The position numbers and the translations under genes were made by a program. From Rodentolepis nana (lineage: Eukaryota; Platyhelminthes; Cestoda; Cyclophyllidea; Hymenolepididae): a stretch of DNA of 49,504 bases. Below the pieces are notes generated by a model. That model was not told the origin of the DNA. It did no database searches and worked only from the letters and a program-made list of their open reading frames with translations. The stretch is taken from contig UZAE01012265.1 of NCBI GenBank assembly GCA_900617975.1, positions 1 to 49,504 on the forward strand. Direction: 5' to 3'. Each line of letters starts with the position of its first letter. Within the stretch, counting starts at the first letter, position 1. Positions 22,012-33,748 of the stretch are shown in pieces.

Positions 22012-23075
22012 TTGTTGCAAGAACCCCAACTCAGTTCAGCATCAGCATTCTGCCAATAAAAGTTCGAAAAAATTGAGCTCAATATGCATGATCTAAACAG
22101 ATTGGAAACAGAAGTCCCCAGAAAGCTCTTTATTTGCCCCAGAGCAATGGGTGCAGTAGAAATATCAAAATCATGAGGCTCGATTTCGTGACTTGCAGCA
22201 ATGGGAAGCCCTTCAAATATCGTATTATACAAATCACCATTTCACGTATTCTGTAATGGAGTCTGCCAAGGTGTAAATAAAATTGTGAATGATAATTTGT
22301 ATAATTAATAAGTATTATTAAAATTTCATTGAATTTTTATTTCTGAATGCTGCAATACTTGGAGATAGTTCGAATTGAAATGCGATCGATTTTCACGATA
22401 GCAAAAAGAGGTTCTAGCCACGATATCGCAACAGGGACTCTAAACAATCCAAAGCACAAAATCGCCTCGCCAATTGCTGTGAGAATGCAGAGAAGAAATT
22501 GTTCTTCTTACTTACTGCGCTATCGAATATGCCCTTTCATGCAATTAATCCAAATTCCAGGATGCTCAACGAATGGAAGAAAAAAGTTCCTACGAATGTA
22601 ACATTCATAAAAGTTAGAGTTAACAAAAAAATTAGTAAATTGCAAAAAAGACCGGCGTAAAGACGCCTTCATTCGATCAGGTAAACTATGCACCACATTG
22701 TCAAGTGTAATTACAACTTACCCATTTGATGGCAAAAAAATTTTTAAAAAATGATTTGATAAAAATTAGATGCAGGAAGCCAACTTAATATTCGAGGTAT
22801 CGACCAATAAAAGAGGGATTATGTTATCAAGTGGATTAATCAACCCCGTCAAAAATGCCAACCAGCCAATCATAAATCAAGATAATGAATGATTGTATCA
22901 CATTGTCAAATAAACAAAAAATATATGCCGAACACCAAGTAAAATTTTGTGTGAGCAAGTATACACTCCATTTCCAAATGAACGCATCATCCAGGCGTAA
23001 CAATATCCACGCCAGAACCTGTGGAAATAATAAATCAGTGGAATTGCGGAGCATATAGACATTGAAGGTTGGATT

Positions 23076-23279
23076 CTAACCATTCAACGCCGAACTCATG
23101 CGTGTCTCACTCCAGACTGAAGTCTGCCGATGTGATAAGTTTTGGTGGGGTATCAGGCGAGGGCCATAGATGCAATGGATATGCTTCAGGTGGCAATAGA
23201 ATAGCGCCTTCTGTTAAGAGTCTAGTATCAATGACGCCTATTTTAAAAGAGGACCGCACGGTCCGAAGGGAACTAGAGA
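23076..23279. mobile_element. Diverged relative of the TTAA MITE
   Basis: The core matches the element at 21462-21662 in the same orientation: TATCAGGCGAGGGCCATAGA, GGCAATAGAATAGCGCC and TGTTAAGAGTCTAG align with the other copy. Ends are eroded: CTAACCATTCAACG stands where TTAACCCTTTTAC is expected. The two copies are about 1.6 kb apart. Confidence 0.6.
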
Positions 23280-24130
23280 GTGAAACATGAGTGAGTTAGG
23301 AAATTAAATAAACTGAGCTCTAGAGGCCAAGCTCTAAGCCAAATCAAGTCCACATTTACTAAGAAACTTAGGTAATTTTGGCGGAAATATGCACGGAATT
23401 AGAAGTGCTTGCACTGATAGACGACAAGTAAAATGTTTTCACATAGAGAGGGCCACATTGAAATGGGAACAATTCTGACAAAGACGATGCACTCGAAAGC
23501 TCTCAAAATACATCCAACGGCCGAAACGACCAAGTAAAAAAGGCGGAAAGAACAAAGGAATAAAAAATTAATTGAAAGTCATCGAAGCACTTCACATTCC
23601 AACTTGCTATTGTTCTCTCAATACCAAAAAACAATGTAAAAGAAGCCCCAGAGCATTTGCTTCAAGGTAAACAAAAATAAATGCACACACACACACAGAG
23701 AGCAATAAAGTGAAATGTTAAACTTTGCAACATAGGAGGGCCATTCCTTATCTATTAGGCAAATCTATCAAATGGAATAATACCTACGTACAAGGCATAT
23801 CAGCCGGAAAGCAAATGTTGAAAGACCCATTTTGACTAGCTCGCCTAACGCACATATCTCTTGAACAGTTGGTGCAAATATGCATGATATTCCTCCCCTC
23901 CTAACACACAATAAAAGTGGGGGAAAATGCACTGATGGAAAAGCTTTACCACAGGCACGCATGGCATTCAAGTTTGTGGTTTGTAAAGCCAGGGACAGGG
24001 AGATCGATTCAGCTTAGTGCACATATTGTGATGCGAATATGAAATGGCACTGAAGTGATCAAGGTCATTTCTTCACAGGAGTGGAGCAACAATTTATGAA
24101 GGTGAGATCACCCACACAAGCAGAAATCAA

Positions 24131-24455
24131 GTGATTTATTGATTTATACCAAATGGAGGGCTTTACGAAAGTTATCGTTTGAAATTTAGTTGACTCCTGG
24201 CTTCATAGAGAGGAGGAACAGAAAAAGTCACACGAAGTGGAGAGGGGAAGAGAACAGTGATTCACAGATGTAAACGAGACAGACACAAAAGTAGAGAAAA
24301 AGGTAAGGTCAGTACTGTGTTAGTGGTGGAATATGACATACAGTCGGGTCATGGTAGTGTGAAGTCAGAAGTCAATTTCCGATTAATAAACTTTTTGCCG
24401 TAGAAGTATACGTTGCTCAAGGTGCTCCACGTGTAGGTAAGTCTATCACAAACCC
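24131..24455 (-). mobile_element. SINE-like retroposon, copy 16 (full, TSD)
   Basis: Full minus-oriented copy. TSD CAGAAATCAA at 24121-24130 and 24456-24465, perfect. Confidence 0.9.
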
Positions 24456-24869
24456 CAGAAATCAAATCATGAATATTGAGGTTTGAAACAAAAGGAAATT
24501 ATCCCTACAAATCGAAGACGCAGTATGAAAGGTAATTCAAAATAAACTAAAAGATAGAATTTAAGAGTTAACGAGAATAATGGGAGCAAATCTAGACTGA
24601 AATGGAATGCAATAGATGGCATATCAAACAGGTGCTCATTAAAAACAAATGAACTTAAAAAATGAACAAAAAATTATGCAACAATTTAGAGAAAGTAAGA
24701 AAGGTTTTAAACGAAGGAAAACTCATATTATGAACATGTTTTCTTCGTTTGGCGCAACATATGGCATGTGGAAGTCGCCACACATAGGATGAAACGAGTT
24801 ATAACAAAAATCGTTTCGTAGCAAAGCCCAACCGTTCGAGTCAATCGTACACTTCTGTGTTCATGAGGT

Positions 24870-25154
24870 GGGGGTGTGCGATAGACTTATCTCCACGTGG
24901 GGCACTCTGGGCAACGTATACTCATACGACAAAAAAGTCTATTATTCGGCAATTGACTTCTGACTTCAAACTACCATGACCCGACACTATGTCATATTCC
25001 AACACTTCCACAGTACTCACCTCATTTTTTATAATTTTGTGTCTGTCTCTTTTTCATCTTTAAAACACTCTTCTGTTTCCCCACCCCCAACCCCCCCCCC
25101 CCCCTCTCGACTAAAGATAACTATCAAAACACCTGCCATTTGATATAAATAAAT
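24870..25154 (+). mobile_element. SINE-like retroposon, copy 17 (internal deletion)
   Basis: Head and tail intact, but the stretch between the poly-C/CTCTCGAC block and TAAAGATAACTATC is deleted. Flanks GTTCATGAGGT (24859-24869) and GTTCAGAAGGT (25155-25165) are a likely TSD, 9 of 11 identical. Confidence 0.87.
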
Positions 25155-25404
25155 GTTCAGAAGGTCGGCAAAAAATTGAATAGAATTTACGAAATTAAAA
25201 ATAATAGAAGTCAGCTGCCAGCAAATTCGATACTTTAAATTACTTTTTCAATTATCTAATAGAAAGCAAAATGGAATAAAACAATTCAATAAAAATTTGA
25301 TTTGCGCAAAACAACCTTGAGTGTTTACTATTGAGGAAAAAATCCATTGATATTAATAAGAGCCGAACGCAGTTCAAAAATCCACTTTTAAATTAACTCA
25401 AAAA

Positions 25405-25731
25405 GTGTACCGGACCGATCGAAGAGACCTTATTCTAACCTGCCTAGTGACTTTTATCCATTTTTTCTACCACCTCAACCTGATTTTGCGCATACTTCAT
25501 CAAGCTCTGTCTAGAACGGCATTTTTTATTGATTTTTTTTGGATGTTACTTATGCCAAATTCAGTTCCGCCACTTGGCCACTATTTCAGTTCACTAGTAT
25601 CGGGACTGAAGTCCACAATTGCTGGGAATCCGTCCAATGCTGAGCTTGTGAAATTTATCGGGGAATCACATCGAGAGCGACCTCTCTCTGCTCTGGAAAT
25701 AAACTCACTGTCTACCAATTTTGCATTTTAA
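25405..25731 (+). CDS. Unassigned open frame, about 108 codons
   Basis: An open frame of about 108 codons; the first ATG is near 25543, so earlier codons need a splice or a non-ATG start. The first part is hydrophobic (LTCLVTFIHFFYHLNLILRI), the second hydrophilic (AGNPSNAELVKFIGESHRER). It stops at TAA with no clear acceptor or donor. I recognise no family. In AT-rich DNA such a frame can arise by chance; it lies between two SINE-like insertions. Confidence 0.15.
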   Translation: MYRTDRRDLILTCLVTFIHFFYHLNLILRILHQALSRTAFFIDFFWMLLMPNSVPPLGHYFSSLVSGLKSTIAGNPSNAELVKFIGESHRERPLSALEINSLSTNFAF

Positions 25732-26060
25732 TCTTCCGTTTTTTTTCCATAGAGTTAATGACTGATCACAATCAACTTCGGATAAAATCTTATTTCACCC
25801 CCCTAAATACAGTCCCATTACAAATTCAGCATCCGTACTCCGTTACGCACCAGTTTATATTAATTTCATGTGGACAATAGATGGCAATTTAACGACTTTA
25901 TAATGATCTCGGTCACCGCGGAATCTAATAGCAAAAGCTAAGCCACCTTTCTCAAACCCGTGTAAGTAAAAGACGAATTATCACATAAAGAATAAGTCTG
26001 TAAAAAGACGCAAGTAAAGCAAAATCACATGTCCAAACATTGAACTAACTCTGAGTACCA

Positions 26061-26371
26061 GGGGTGTGCGATAGACTTACCTCCACGTTGTGCACCCTGG
26101 ACAACGTATACTCATGCGACAAAAAAGTCTATTAACCGGCAGTTGAATTCTGACTTCAAACTACCATTACCCCACTGTATGGCATATTCGACCCCTTTCA
26201 CAGTACTCATCTCACCTTTTTGTCTGTCTCTGTTACATCTGTGAATCATTAGTCTCTCCCCCCCCCCTCTCGACTTTTTGTCACTTTGCTGTTCCTCCCT
26301 CTCTCTGTGAAGCCTGAAGTCAGCTAAATGGCTAATGACAACTATCCAAAACGCTTGCCATTTAAATTAAA
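26061..26371 (+). mobile_element. SINE-like retroposon, copy 18 (TSD)
   Basis: Nearly full copy with a shortened tail. TSD TCTGAGTACCA (26050-26060) and TCTGAGTACAA (26372-26382). Confidence 0.9.
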
Positions 26372-26832
26372 TCTGAGTACAAATAAGCCGAATTTAATGC
26401 CTACAAGAATCAAAGAATGAAAATTAAGCCCTGAAGGATTTGGATAGTATGCATTTTAAACTTCTAAATCCACATTATTTCTTTTACACCATCTCTGTCT
26501 GCTTTATTTTTCGCCTGATTAAATGAACTTTCAGAGGTAACAATAGAGTCGCATAGGGGAAAAGTAGTTGATGATGAGGATAAATTTGTCTATTAAAGGT
26601 ATGCGAGCGAATAGATTTGCAAAGCAATAATAGGAAGAAGAGATAAAACAATACGATAGGAGAGTCAAACGACAGCATTTATAAAATGCTTAAAAGAAAC
26701 GTAAATAACCTCGCGATTAGTGAGCTCACGCATAGTTGCACATAACGTGGGCGAGGCGGGGAAGGAGATGGGAGGGGGGGGGGGAGCGTTGGTGTGATAT
26801 AAATTAGCAGTTGGTAATTAGGATAAACAGGA

Positions 26833-27378
26833 NNNNNNNNNNNNNNNNNNNNNNNNNNNNNNNNNNNNNNNNNNNNNNNNNNNNNNNNNNNNNNNNNNNN
26901 NNNNNNNNNNNNNNNNNNNNNNNNNNNNNNNNNNNNNNNNNNNNNNNNNNNNNNNNNNNNNNNNNNNNNNNNNNNNNNNNNNNNNNNNNNNNNNNNNNNN
27001 NNNNNNNNNNNNNNNNNNNNNNNNNNNNNNNNNNNNNNNNNNNNNNNNNNNNNNNNNNNNNNNNNNNNNNNNNNNNNNNNNNNNNNNNNNNNNNNNNNNN
27101 NNNNNNNNNNNNNNNNNNNNNNNNNNNNNNNNNNNNNNNNNNNNNNNNNNNNNNNNNNNNNNNNNNNNNNNNNNNNNNNNNNNNNNNNNNNNNNNNNNNN
27201 NNNNNNNNNNNNNNNNNNNNNNNNNNNNNNNNNNNNNNNNNNNNNNNNNNNNNNNNNNNNNNNNNNNNNNNNNNNNNNNNNNNNNNNNNNNNNNNNNNNN
27301 NNNNNNNNNNNNNNNNNNNNNNNNNNNNNNNNNNNNNNNNNNNNNNNNNNNNNNNNNNNNNNNNNNNNNNNNNNNNNN
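26833..27378. other. Assembly gap, 546 N
   Basis: Unknown sequence. The right edge resumes in a C-run and a G11 tract lies 49 bp left of it, suggesting that G/C homopolymers broke the assembly. Confidence 1.
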
Positions 27379-27558
27379 CCCCCCCTCCTCCATTTCCCTC
27401 ATCCAATTCTTACAGCCTCCTGAAGAGTGCCAATTTTGACTTGCAAAGGAAACAATAACACTTGAACCAGCTCAAAGTCAAAACCTGTGTCGCCTTTACA
27501 CTTGTCAAAGTTGAACGAGGGCTGAAAGATGACTCCCTAAGTGTTTCCAATATTTTTT

Positions 27559-27780
27559 CTAGATCATCACTAATCTCTGTAAACCAATAACCCAGACCTC
27601 AAAACTGCTACCAACCTCACTGCAGTATTTCAAGAGTGGAGTTATGTGGTGATCTATTTCAGCTAGGAAGATAAGCCACGTAAATGGAAATTTCCCGTTT
27701 TCCCTATAAGCGATATTCGAAATTATCTGAAGCTCTCTGTGAGCACAGTTCACACCCATCTCTTCGGCACATTTGCTCAA
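27559..27780 (-). CDS. Unassigned open frame, about 73 codons
   Basis: Minus-strand frame just right of the assembly gap. It reads CAEEMGVNCAHRELQIISNI and later FPFTWLIFLAEIDHHITPLL, a composition more protein-like than most open frames here. The only upstream initiator in frame is a TTG; ATG falls at residue 8. No convincing acceptor, donor or family match was seen. Could be an exon or transposon relic partly hidden by the gap. Confidence 0.2.
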   Translation of the reverse strand: MSKCAEEMGVNCAHRELQIISNIAYRENGKFPFTWLIFLAEIDHHITPLLKYCSEVGSSFEVWVIGLQRLVMI

Positions 27781-28458
27781 TTTTACTCAATTCTCTCCCG
27801 CACTCCCATACCTCAATTGTTGTTACCATACCCCGAAAAAAAAGTATTTGGTGACCTCACAGCCAATCACCCCTCAAATTAACAATAGTTCCTACAACAA
27901 CCGACTAAGAATCGAAAAAAAAACATTTTTAAGTGAGTAACTGTCGCCTATGCTTATCTTTGACTGCCTTCCTATTTCGCCACGCGATTCACTTCATAGT
28001 AGAAGCGTCCTTTGAGTTAATAGCAAACCACGAAACACAAGACACCTAAAGGTAGAGTTTAGTTCTGAGGTTATTACAAACAGTACCACAACAACAACAT
28101 TTCCGAAGTTTACAGTCTACTAAATAGATTCATCAAAGGCTTTTACAATAAAGGCATTCATATGTGTGGCTAAATTCCTAGCACTAACTGTGCGTTAAAA
28201 GGGGTAAAGTTCGAGAGGTGCGGCATTGTTAAAACTTAACAAAATAACATAGGGAAAGAGAAAAAACACAAGATTCCTGCGCCAAGCGCTTGAATTTATT
28301 CACTTTCCGACAATACATCACTTAAATTACTATTAAGCAGTAAGCTTTGGTGATTCAAATAAATGGAGCCACAATAATGAGATAAAGAAGAGACGACCAT
28401 TGGAAGGCAAATGAGTTTAAAGGTGCTTAGGCGGAGTTTCTCCAAGGACTCTGTTGAT

Positions 28459-28791
28459 GGGGTGTGCGATAGACTTACCTCCATGTGGTTCATCCTAGGC
28501 AACGCATGCTCATAAGCCGAAATGTATAAACCGACAGTTGACTTCTCACTTCAAACTACCATGGCTCAACTGTATACCATATTCCACCACTTCACGGTAC
28601 TCATCTTACCCTTTCTGAGCCATTAAGTCTGTCTGTCTCCTTTACATCTGCGAATCACTTTTCTGCTCCTCCCCCCCTCTCGAATTTTTCTCGGTTTGAT
28701 GTTCCTCCTCCTCTCTGCGAAGCCCGAAGTCAACTAAAGGCTAATGATAACTATCAAAACGCCCGTCATTTGAAATAAATCAATAAATAAG
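28459..28791 (+). mobile_element. SINE-like retroposon, copy 19 (full)
   Basis: Full plus-oriented copy from GGGGTGTGCGATAGACTTAC to a (AATAAATCAATAAATAA) tail. No convincing TSD. This is the last copy before the 18.6-kb repeat-free interval. Confidence 0.88.
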
Positions 28792-31774
28792 TGACTGTTA
28801 ATTAACCGCAAAAGGTTTCCATGTCAATGACGATGCACAATTCCTTTTACGCTTGTCAGCTGCATGCAGCCCATAGGCGCTCAACATAATTTATAAAATG
28901 CTCTAAAAAGACACACTCATACCAAAAAGTGAAATATCTTTTAGAGTTGAGTACTTCAAGAACACGATTTGCATTAGAAAATTTAACAGACGACAATAAA
29001 GCAAACTGTGGGCTCTAGCAAGAAACAACGAAGGTAATCAGAAAGTGCGTAAAAGGCGTTAAAATAAGTAACCAGAACTCGATGTTTGTAGACTTTTAGT
29101 AACTCAGATTAACCACAACCATTGTCTCCAAGCTTATGACGTCAGTTATGGTGAATTTGGAATAGTATCGACATAATTAAACTATATGAGGGGGAGGGGA
29201 AGGGGGTAAATATTTGTTCCCCTTAGCATACCAATACAAAGATGGCAAAAAAAGTCTGCCATATTTGAATTATGTGAAAAAAAGTTTAAATAGAGGGGGA
29301 AATCGAGCATGTTTGAATCCAAATGAAACGACGAGGTCAAGAAACCGTCCATATTATGTAAGAAGCCGGGTTCACTGCTTGGCGTTTCAGTGGTTAAGGC
29401 TAAGGCAGTTAGGGCCTTAAAAAACAGCAACAAGATGCAACAAACACCACTTTTACACATTTACTCATTTTAAAAATCACTATTGAGCAAATTACTAAGA
29501 GCGCGAATTAATTGCAGTAAATTGCAAAATTGATTGCAAAGAAGGAGGAAAGATATTTATAGGAAGAGAAAGCGACAGATGGCTAACTGTAGCCATGCCA
29601 CCACAAACTGCAAGGCCAATCGTGAATACATACTAAGGCCACCAATAGGAAAGTGAGCAGCTTCAGGCAAGTGTTTGAGATCAGTTTGTGTCCAGACACG
29701 GTGAAGGAAACAACTCCGCAAATCCTCGCATTAGTAGACAAGCTATTCAGCGCCATTGATGAGCAATAAATTAAACTCTATTCATAAGGGCAAAAATGCC
29801 CAAACCCAAGGCAGACATAATACACACTTCGGGAAGATATGGCAGAGGCTACTTTTCTTTCAACAGCGCTTGAACGCTTGCAAAGCAAACAAAAGACAAC
29901 ACTTTACTTTAAGGAGGGGAGAGGGGGTGTTTACAGTCCTCGTGTTTACCAATTTGAATTTAAAAGATTCAAATCGGGAAAAATAGGGATTGAAACAATG
30001 CGCCAAGATCAGGAGGACCAACCAATTTTGGTGATGAATCAGACGAGATAAACTAGGGAAGAATTGTCGCAGAACCTCGAGTATCCAACAGCACAACTAC
30101 ACTTGAAGTAAAGTGGCAAATTTAGTAGGGTGGGAGTTTAGGTAAAGCCCCATATTAACTCTCTCGATTTAAAAATGATATATGGAGAAATATGGTCATG
30201 TCTTTGCTATCTTAACAACGAATAATTCTTCCTACTTTACGCCAAAATGACAAAGAGGACGAGAAATGGATCGTTTACAGCACAACGTTAGGTGGGGAAA
30301 AAGAGACCATGGTTTTCACCCATCTCTTTCCCTAAGCAATTGAAGACTTATTCCGCGCAAATTGTTGAATGCACATGGGATAGTCCATTACGGATAGCTA
30401 AAACTGGACGAAACAAATGCTGCAGCTTGAGTTTATTTTGCCAGAAAAAAAAATTTGGAAGACAAAACAGGGACTTAAAGGGTTAAGGTCCAAACCGATT
30501 TAATAAAAAAAATGGATAATTTTCCAACATGTGAAGAAGCAAGAATGGCCTCCCAAAAGTCTGGAATTAAATTTTCAGGTTATGGCTTGGAGCACAGGTT
30601 AGGGGAAAAACGAATGAAATTTAAAACCACTCGAATACGCATGCGAATTATCATTACAAGAGCACTAGGAAGGAATTGAAAATGATCGCGGAAATTAAAT
30701 GATTTAAGGTTACCAAGGAAAGATCACTTCAATTCCATAGATCCCAAAGGCAAGAGAGTGGAACTATTTCGCGTAAGAAAAGTGCGAATTAGCTATGAAC
30801 TTAAAAAGTGATACTCTTCAACCTTAGTGTACAAGAAGCTTTCAAAGTTCAAATATTTTAGGCCACCTTTCTTCGTTTATCCCCCCCCCCTCCCCCCTTA
30901 CGAATCTTAATCTAACACTTTCGATCGGTAATTCAACTCCAGAAGGAAATCTCTTTGCGAATAAAAAGAGACCGATTTGGTTAGCATATAATGGGAAAAA
31001 AACAACATTGAAACAGAGTTTTGGGGTTTTATTTTTGAAGGCCTTTTTCCACAGTTGAGGTCATTTCCCTCTCTAAGGCAATGGATATCGCCTTCTGTCT
31101 GGATGAAAACTGCAAAATGAAAATCTGCAACAAATTTCGATGCTCTCAGGGTAGTAAAATGCGGCAATTACAATAAACAAGGCATTTTTCCGGGGAAAAA
31201 ATGACATGGTTGCCAGAAAGAAAGAGGTGACAAAAAATTAATCTAACACTCACCGTGAATGTACACAACAAATAAAACCAAGCGGAATATTTAATTATTA
31301 CTAATTAAAAGTGCCATTTCATAGTCTAAAATTTCCTATGGGTAGCAGTTTTTATCGAGGTCTCTAGGCATTTATTGCATTTACCACCTTATAGCAAGTC
31401 AAGAAGCAAATTTTTCCATCTTGTATAAATACTTGGATTCAGGTTGTTCACATTTTATTACTTGTCCTTTTCTGAGTGAATTTGTGTTATTAGGTTTAGA
31501 TGTCTGGGTGAAATTGTTCTTCGCAAATCAGGAAAGAATTGCACACAAAAAATCCACAAAGGAAGAAGGTAAACATTTGGGATGGTAACTAGGCAAAAAT
31601 TCCAACCGGCAATCCAAACTCGTAGCACCATATGGAATGGCAACTTGATGACAAAAGCAAGGCAGATTGCAAGATGGGATACCATTACGCGATAACTATA
31701 AGCACATGCCTTTATCTCGTACCCCATTTCACTATCATCATCAACAAGAGCTAAAATGTGTGTAATCCACTTAT

Positions 31775-31830
31775 TTCCTATTGGTCCGTTGTGGCGCACA
31801 CCACCGCACATGCGCGTTAGACCAGCCTAG
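31775..31830 (+). promoter_or_regulatory. Possible promoter of the SLC10-like gene
   Basis: A CpG-containing, GC-richer patch about 130-180 bp before the start codon. It has an inverted CCAAT box (ATTGG, 31780-31784) and GCACATGCGCG (31806-31816), resembling half of the NRF1 palindrome. Motifs only; no transcription start is evident. Confidence 0.3.
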
Positions 31831-31955
31831 TTGATAACTGTCCAACGCAGCTGCAGCAGCAGTACCAAATTACTACAAAATCCCACTAACAAACTAACAC
31901 TCTGCGCGGTTGTGTGGATTATAAAAGCAAACAATAAGGATGTACAGCCATTAAG

Positions 31956-32813
31956 ATGCCTTCCATTTCCTCCCTTATTCTTCTATTCCTACTTAAATCC
32001 ACCCTGGCAGTTGATTGTAACCTGACCTTTTGGCCACATTTGACAAGGAGTGTTCAACTTCCTCAATCATACTCAAAAGCACTCCCTAATGTATCCAATG
32101 CCGCTCAACAACCAACACTATTAGCTGGCCAAGTCATGAGGTTTAATATCAACTGCTCCTGTTGTAAAGATAGGTCCTGGATTAAGAAGGAATTCCCCGA
32201 GAAAGGGATGCTTTTCTATCGGATTTTCGCAGAAAATCGCTACTCTACTATCCTCTCTCGACAACCGAATGTTGACCCTGTTATAAGAAGTCGATTTGAA
32301 TCTGCAGGGGACATGTCAACCAAGTATCGGGAGTGTAAGGACTTTCCCCTCTGTGCAATCTTGTACACTCCAATAGTCGATGGTAAACAGGCAGTTAATT
32401 ATCCCTTCTGGGTTGAAGCAAATTTGATTGGACGGTCTGGTATCAAAGTCGAGTTGGTGTGGGTGAACGCCACGTTACCAGAACGACCAGATGACATTCC
32501 GTTGCCTTCAGCATTGAGTGAAAAGGATATCAAAAAGAGGAAGAAAAACAGCTCAAGGAATACAAAGTTCACTTTTGAACTTATTGCTGAGGCTTACGTC
32601 CGGGGTGGAAATGATTCAGTCTCCCATGTGACTGTTTTTCTCAAACCTCAGATATTTTACACCATCTTTGATTGGTCTGTTTTCTTCGTTGCCGGAACTA
32701 TTGCGCTTTCAGCAGGATGCAATATTGATCCGTCAGCTTTTGTGCGACAAATTAAAAGAAAACCTCTCGCTGTGGCAGTTGGACTATTCATGCAACTTTT
32801 CATCAGTCCTTTG
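31956..32813 (+). CDS. SLC10/P3-like transporter, exon 1 (signal peptide, ectodomain, TM1-2)
   Basis: First coding exon (286 codons) of a four-exon gene predicted to encode 682 residues. Chosen start: ATG with A at -3, followed by a clear signal peptide (hydrophobic residues 5-18, then ...LAVDC). Residues about 20-232 form an extracellular domain with several N-glycosylation sequons (NLT, NAT, NSS, NDS) and cysteines. Residues about 237-257 are the first membrane segment, leading into GCNIDPSAFVRQIKRKPLAV, the signature of the SLC10 bile-acid:Na+ symporter fold (ASBT: GCNVEIKKFLGHIKRP). The second segment, LFMQLFISPL, runs into the donor TTG|GTAAGG in phase 0. A large N-terminal ectodomain before the SLC10 core is typical of P3 (SLC10A3) and A5, not of ASBT/NTCP. 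Transport substrate unknown; P3 proteins are orphans. Confidence 0.88.
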
Positions 32814-33726
32814 GTAAGGAATTGCTAAGAATTGATAGACTTTATATTGAGAATGGAACAACAATGCGGTGTTTAAGATGTAAGTTAAGATCTGTAAACT
32901 ATGGCGCATGATGTAATTGATAATTGCGATTTAAATTGACTTGCATTCTGTAAGCCAACTGCAAGCGAAGATTAACAGTGGAAAGACTAGATGATCGAAT
33001 ATATCTTTTTACATCTCAACCTTAAAATGACTATCTACCAGAAGACGAGAAAGCAAAATTACTTAAATGCTTTCTTGACGAGGAGAAATTAGTGATTGAA
33101 TCAACGTTACCGATTTCGTCCTCAAATTACTCAACTGGAAAAGAAGTACACTAATCTCTTCTAATGAAAAGTTATGGGGTGGTAACAAGTACAATTCAAT
33201 AATTTACGAAACCCAACAAGTTGTGATTGGATTCCATCATGATTTGTCGGTGTTAGTTAAATACTAGAACCATTTTATATATTTTTCCATTGAGAGTAAT
33301 AATTAAGTGATTAATGTAAAAGCAATGAAATAGCACCACCAATGAATTGGAACATATGCGGCAAATGTAGGATAACTTAATCTCCAATTGATTTATGGCG
33401 TCAACTAGTGGCAATTATCAATTGCATTATTCAACGCTAATTTTTCCTTCGATTTCCAGTAAAAAAAAAGAAAAACCATGGAAAGAGGTAACAAAATTGG
33501 TTTTCGCATTAACACGAGGAAAAATAATAAATAGGAAGTAACCTTTTAGATGGTCTTTCCTTGATTCAACATTAACCATTTTCGCTCACAGATAAATAGT
33601 CACGTCCATGTAAGGGGAAGAATTTTGCCCTAAAGTAGTGAAGTAGTAGTACTTAGACCACCATTTCAAGTTCGGTCAAGATTAATAACACCCATCCCAC
33701 CACTTCCCCTGCCCGCCCATTCCCCT

Positions 33727-33748
33727 CCCCCCCCCCCCCCCCCCCCCC
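33727..33748. repeat. Poly(C) tract, C22
   Basis: C22 within a CCCC-rich stretch, also in intron 1 of the SLC10-like gene, about 1.9 kb before the G28 tract; the two are complementary. Confidence 0.97.

Larger units (their letters stand above)
12933..31955. other. Repeat-rich region with no firm gene
   Basis: Between TRAPPC13 and the SLC10-like gene. It may hold the 5' end of TRAPPC13. Thirteen retroposon copies or fragments, two MITE-like elements, microsatellites, the palindrome and the assembly gap account for much of it. From 28800 to 31955 I see no repeat and no convincing exon. Confidence 0.6.

Noticed and set aside
24079..24101. 23-nt microexon between TTCACAG and GTGAGA
   Set aside because: Splice-like flanks alone are common by chance in pyrimidine-rich DNA, and no neighbouring exon supports it.
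26811..27406. Long open frames across 26800-27450
   Set aside because: They run through the 546-N gap and contain no real sequence.
31458..31811. 117-codon minus-strand frame upstream of the SLC10-like gene
   Set aside because: It begins with ATG but shows no family motif and overlaps the likely promoter of the SLC10-like gene; probably chance.
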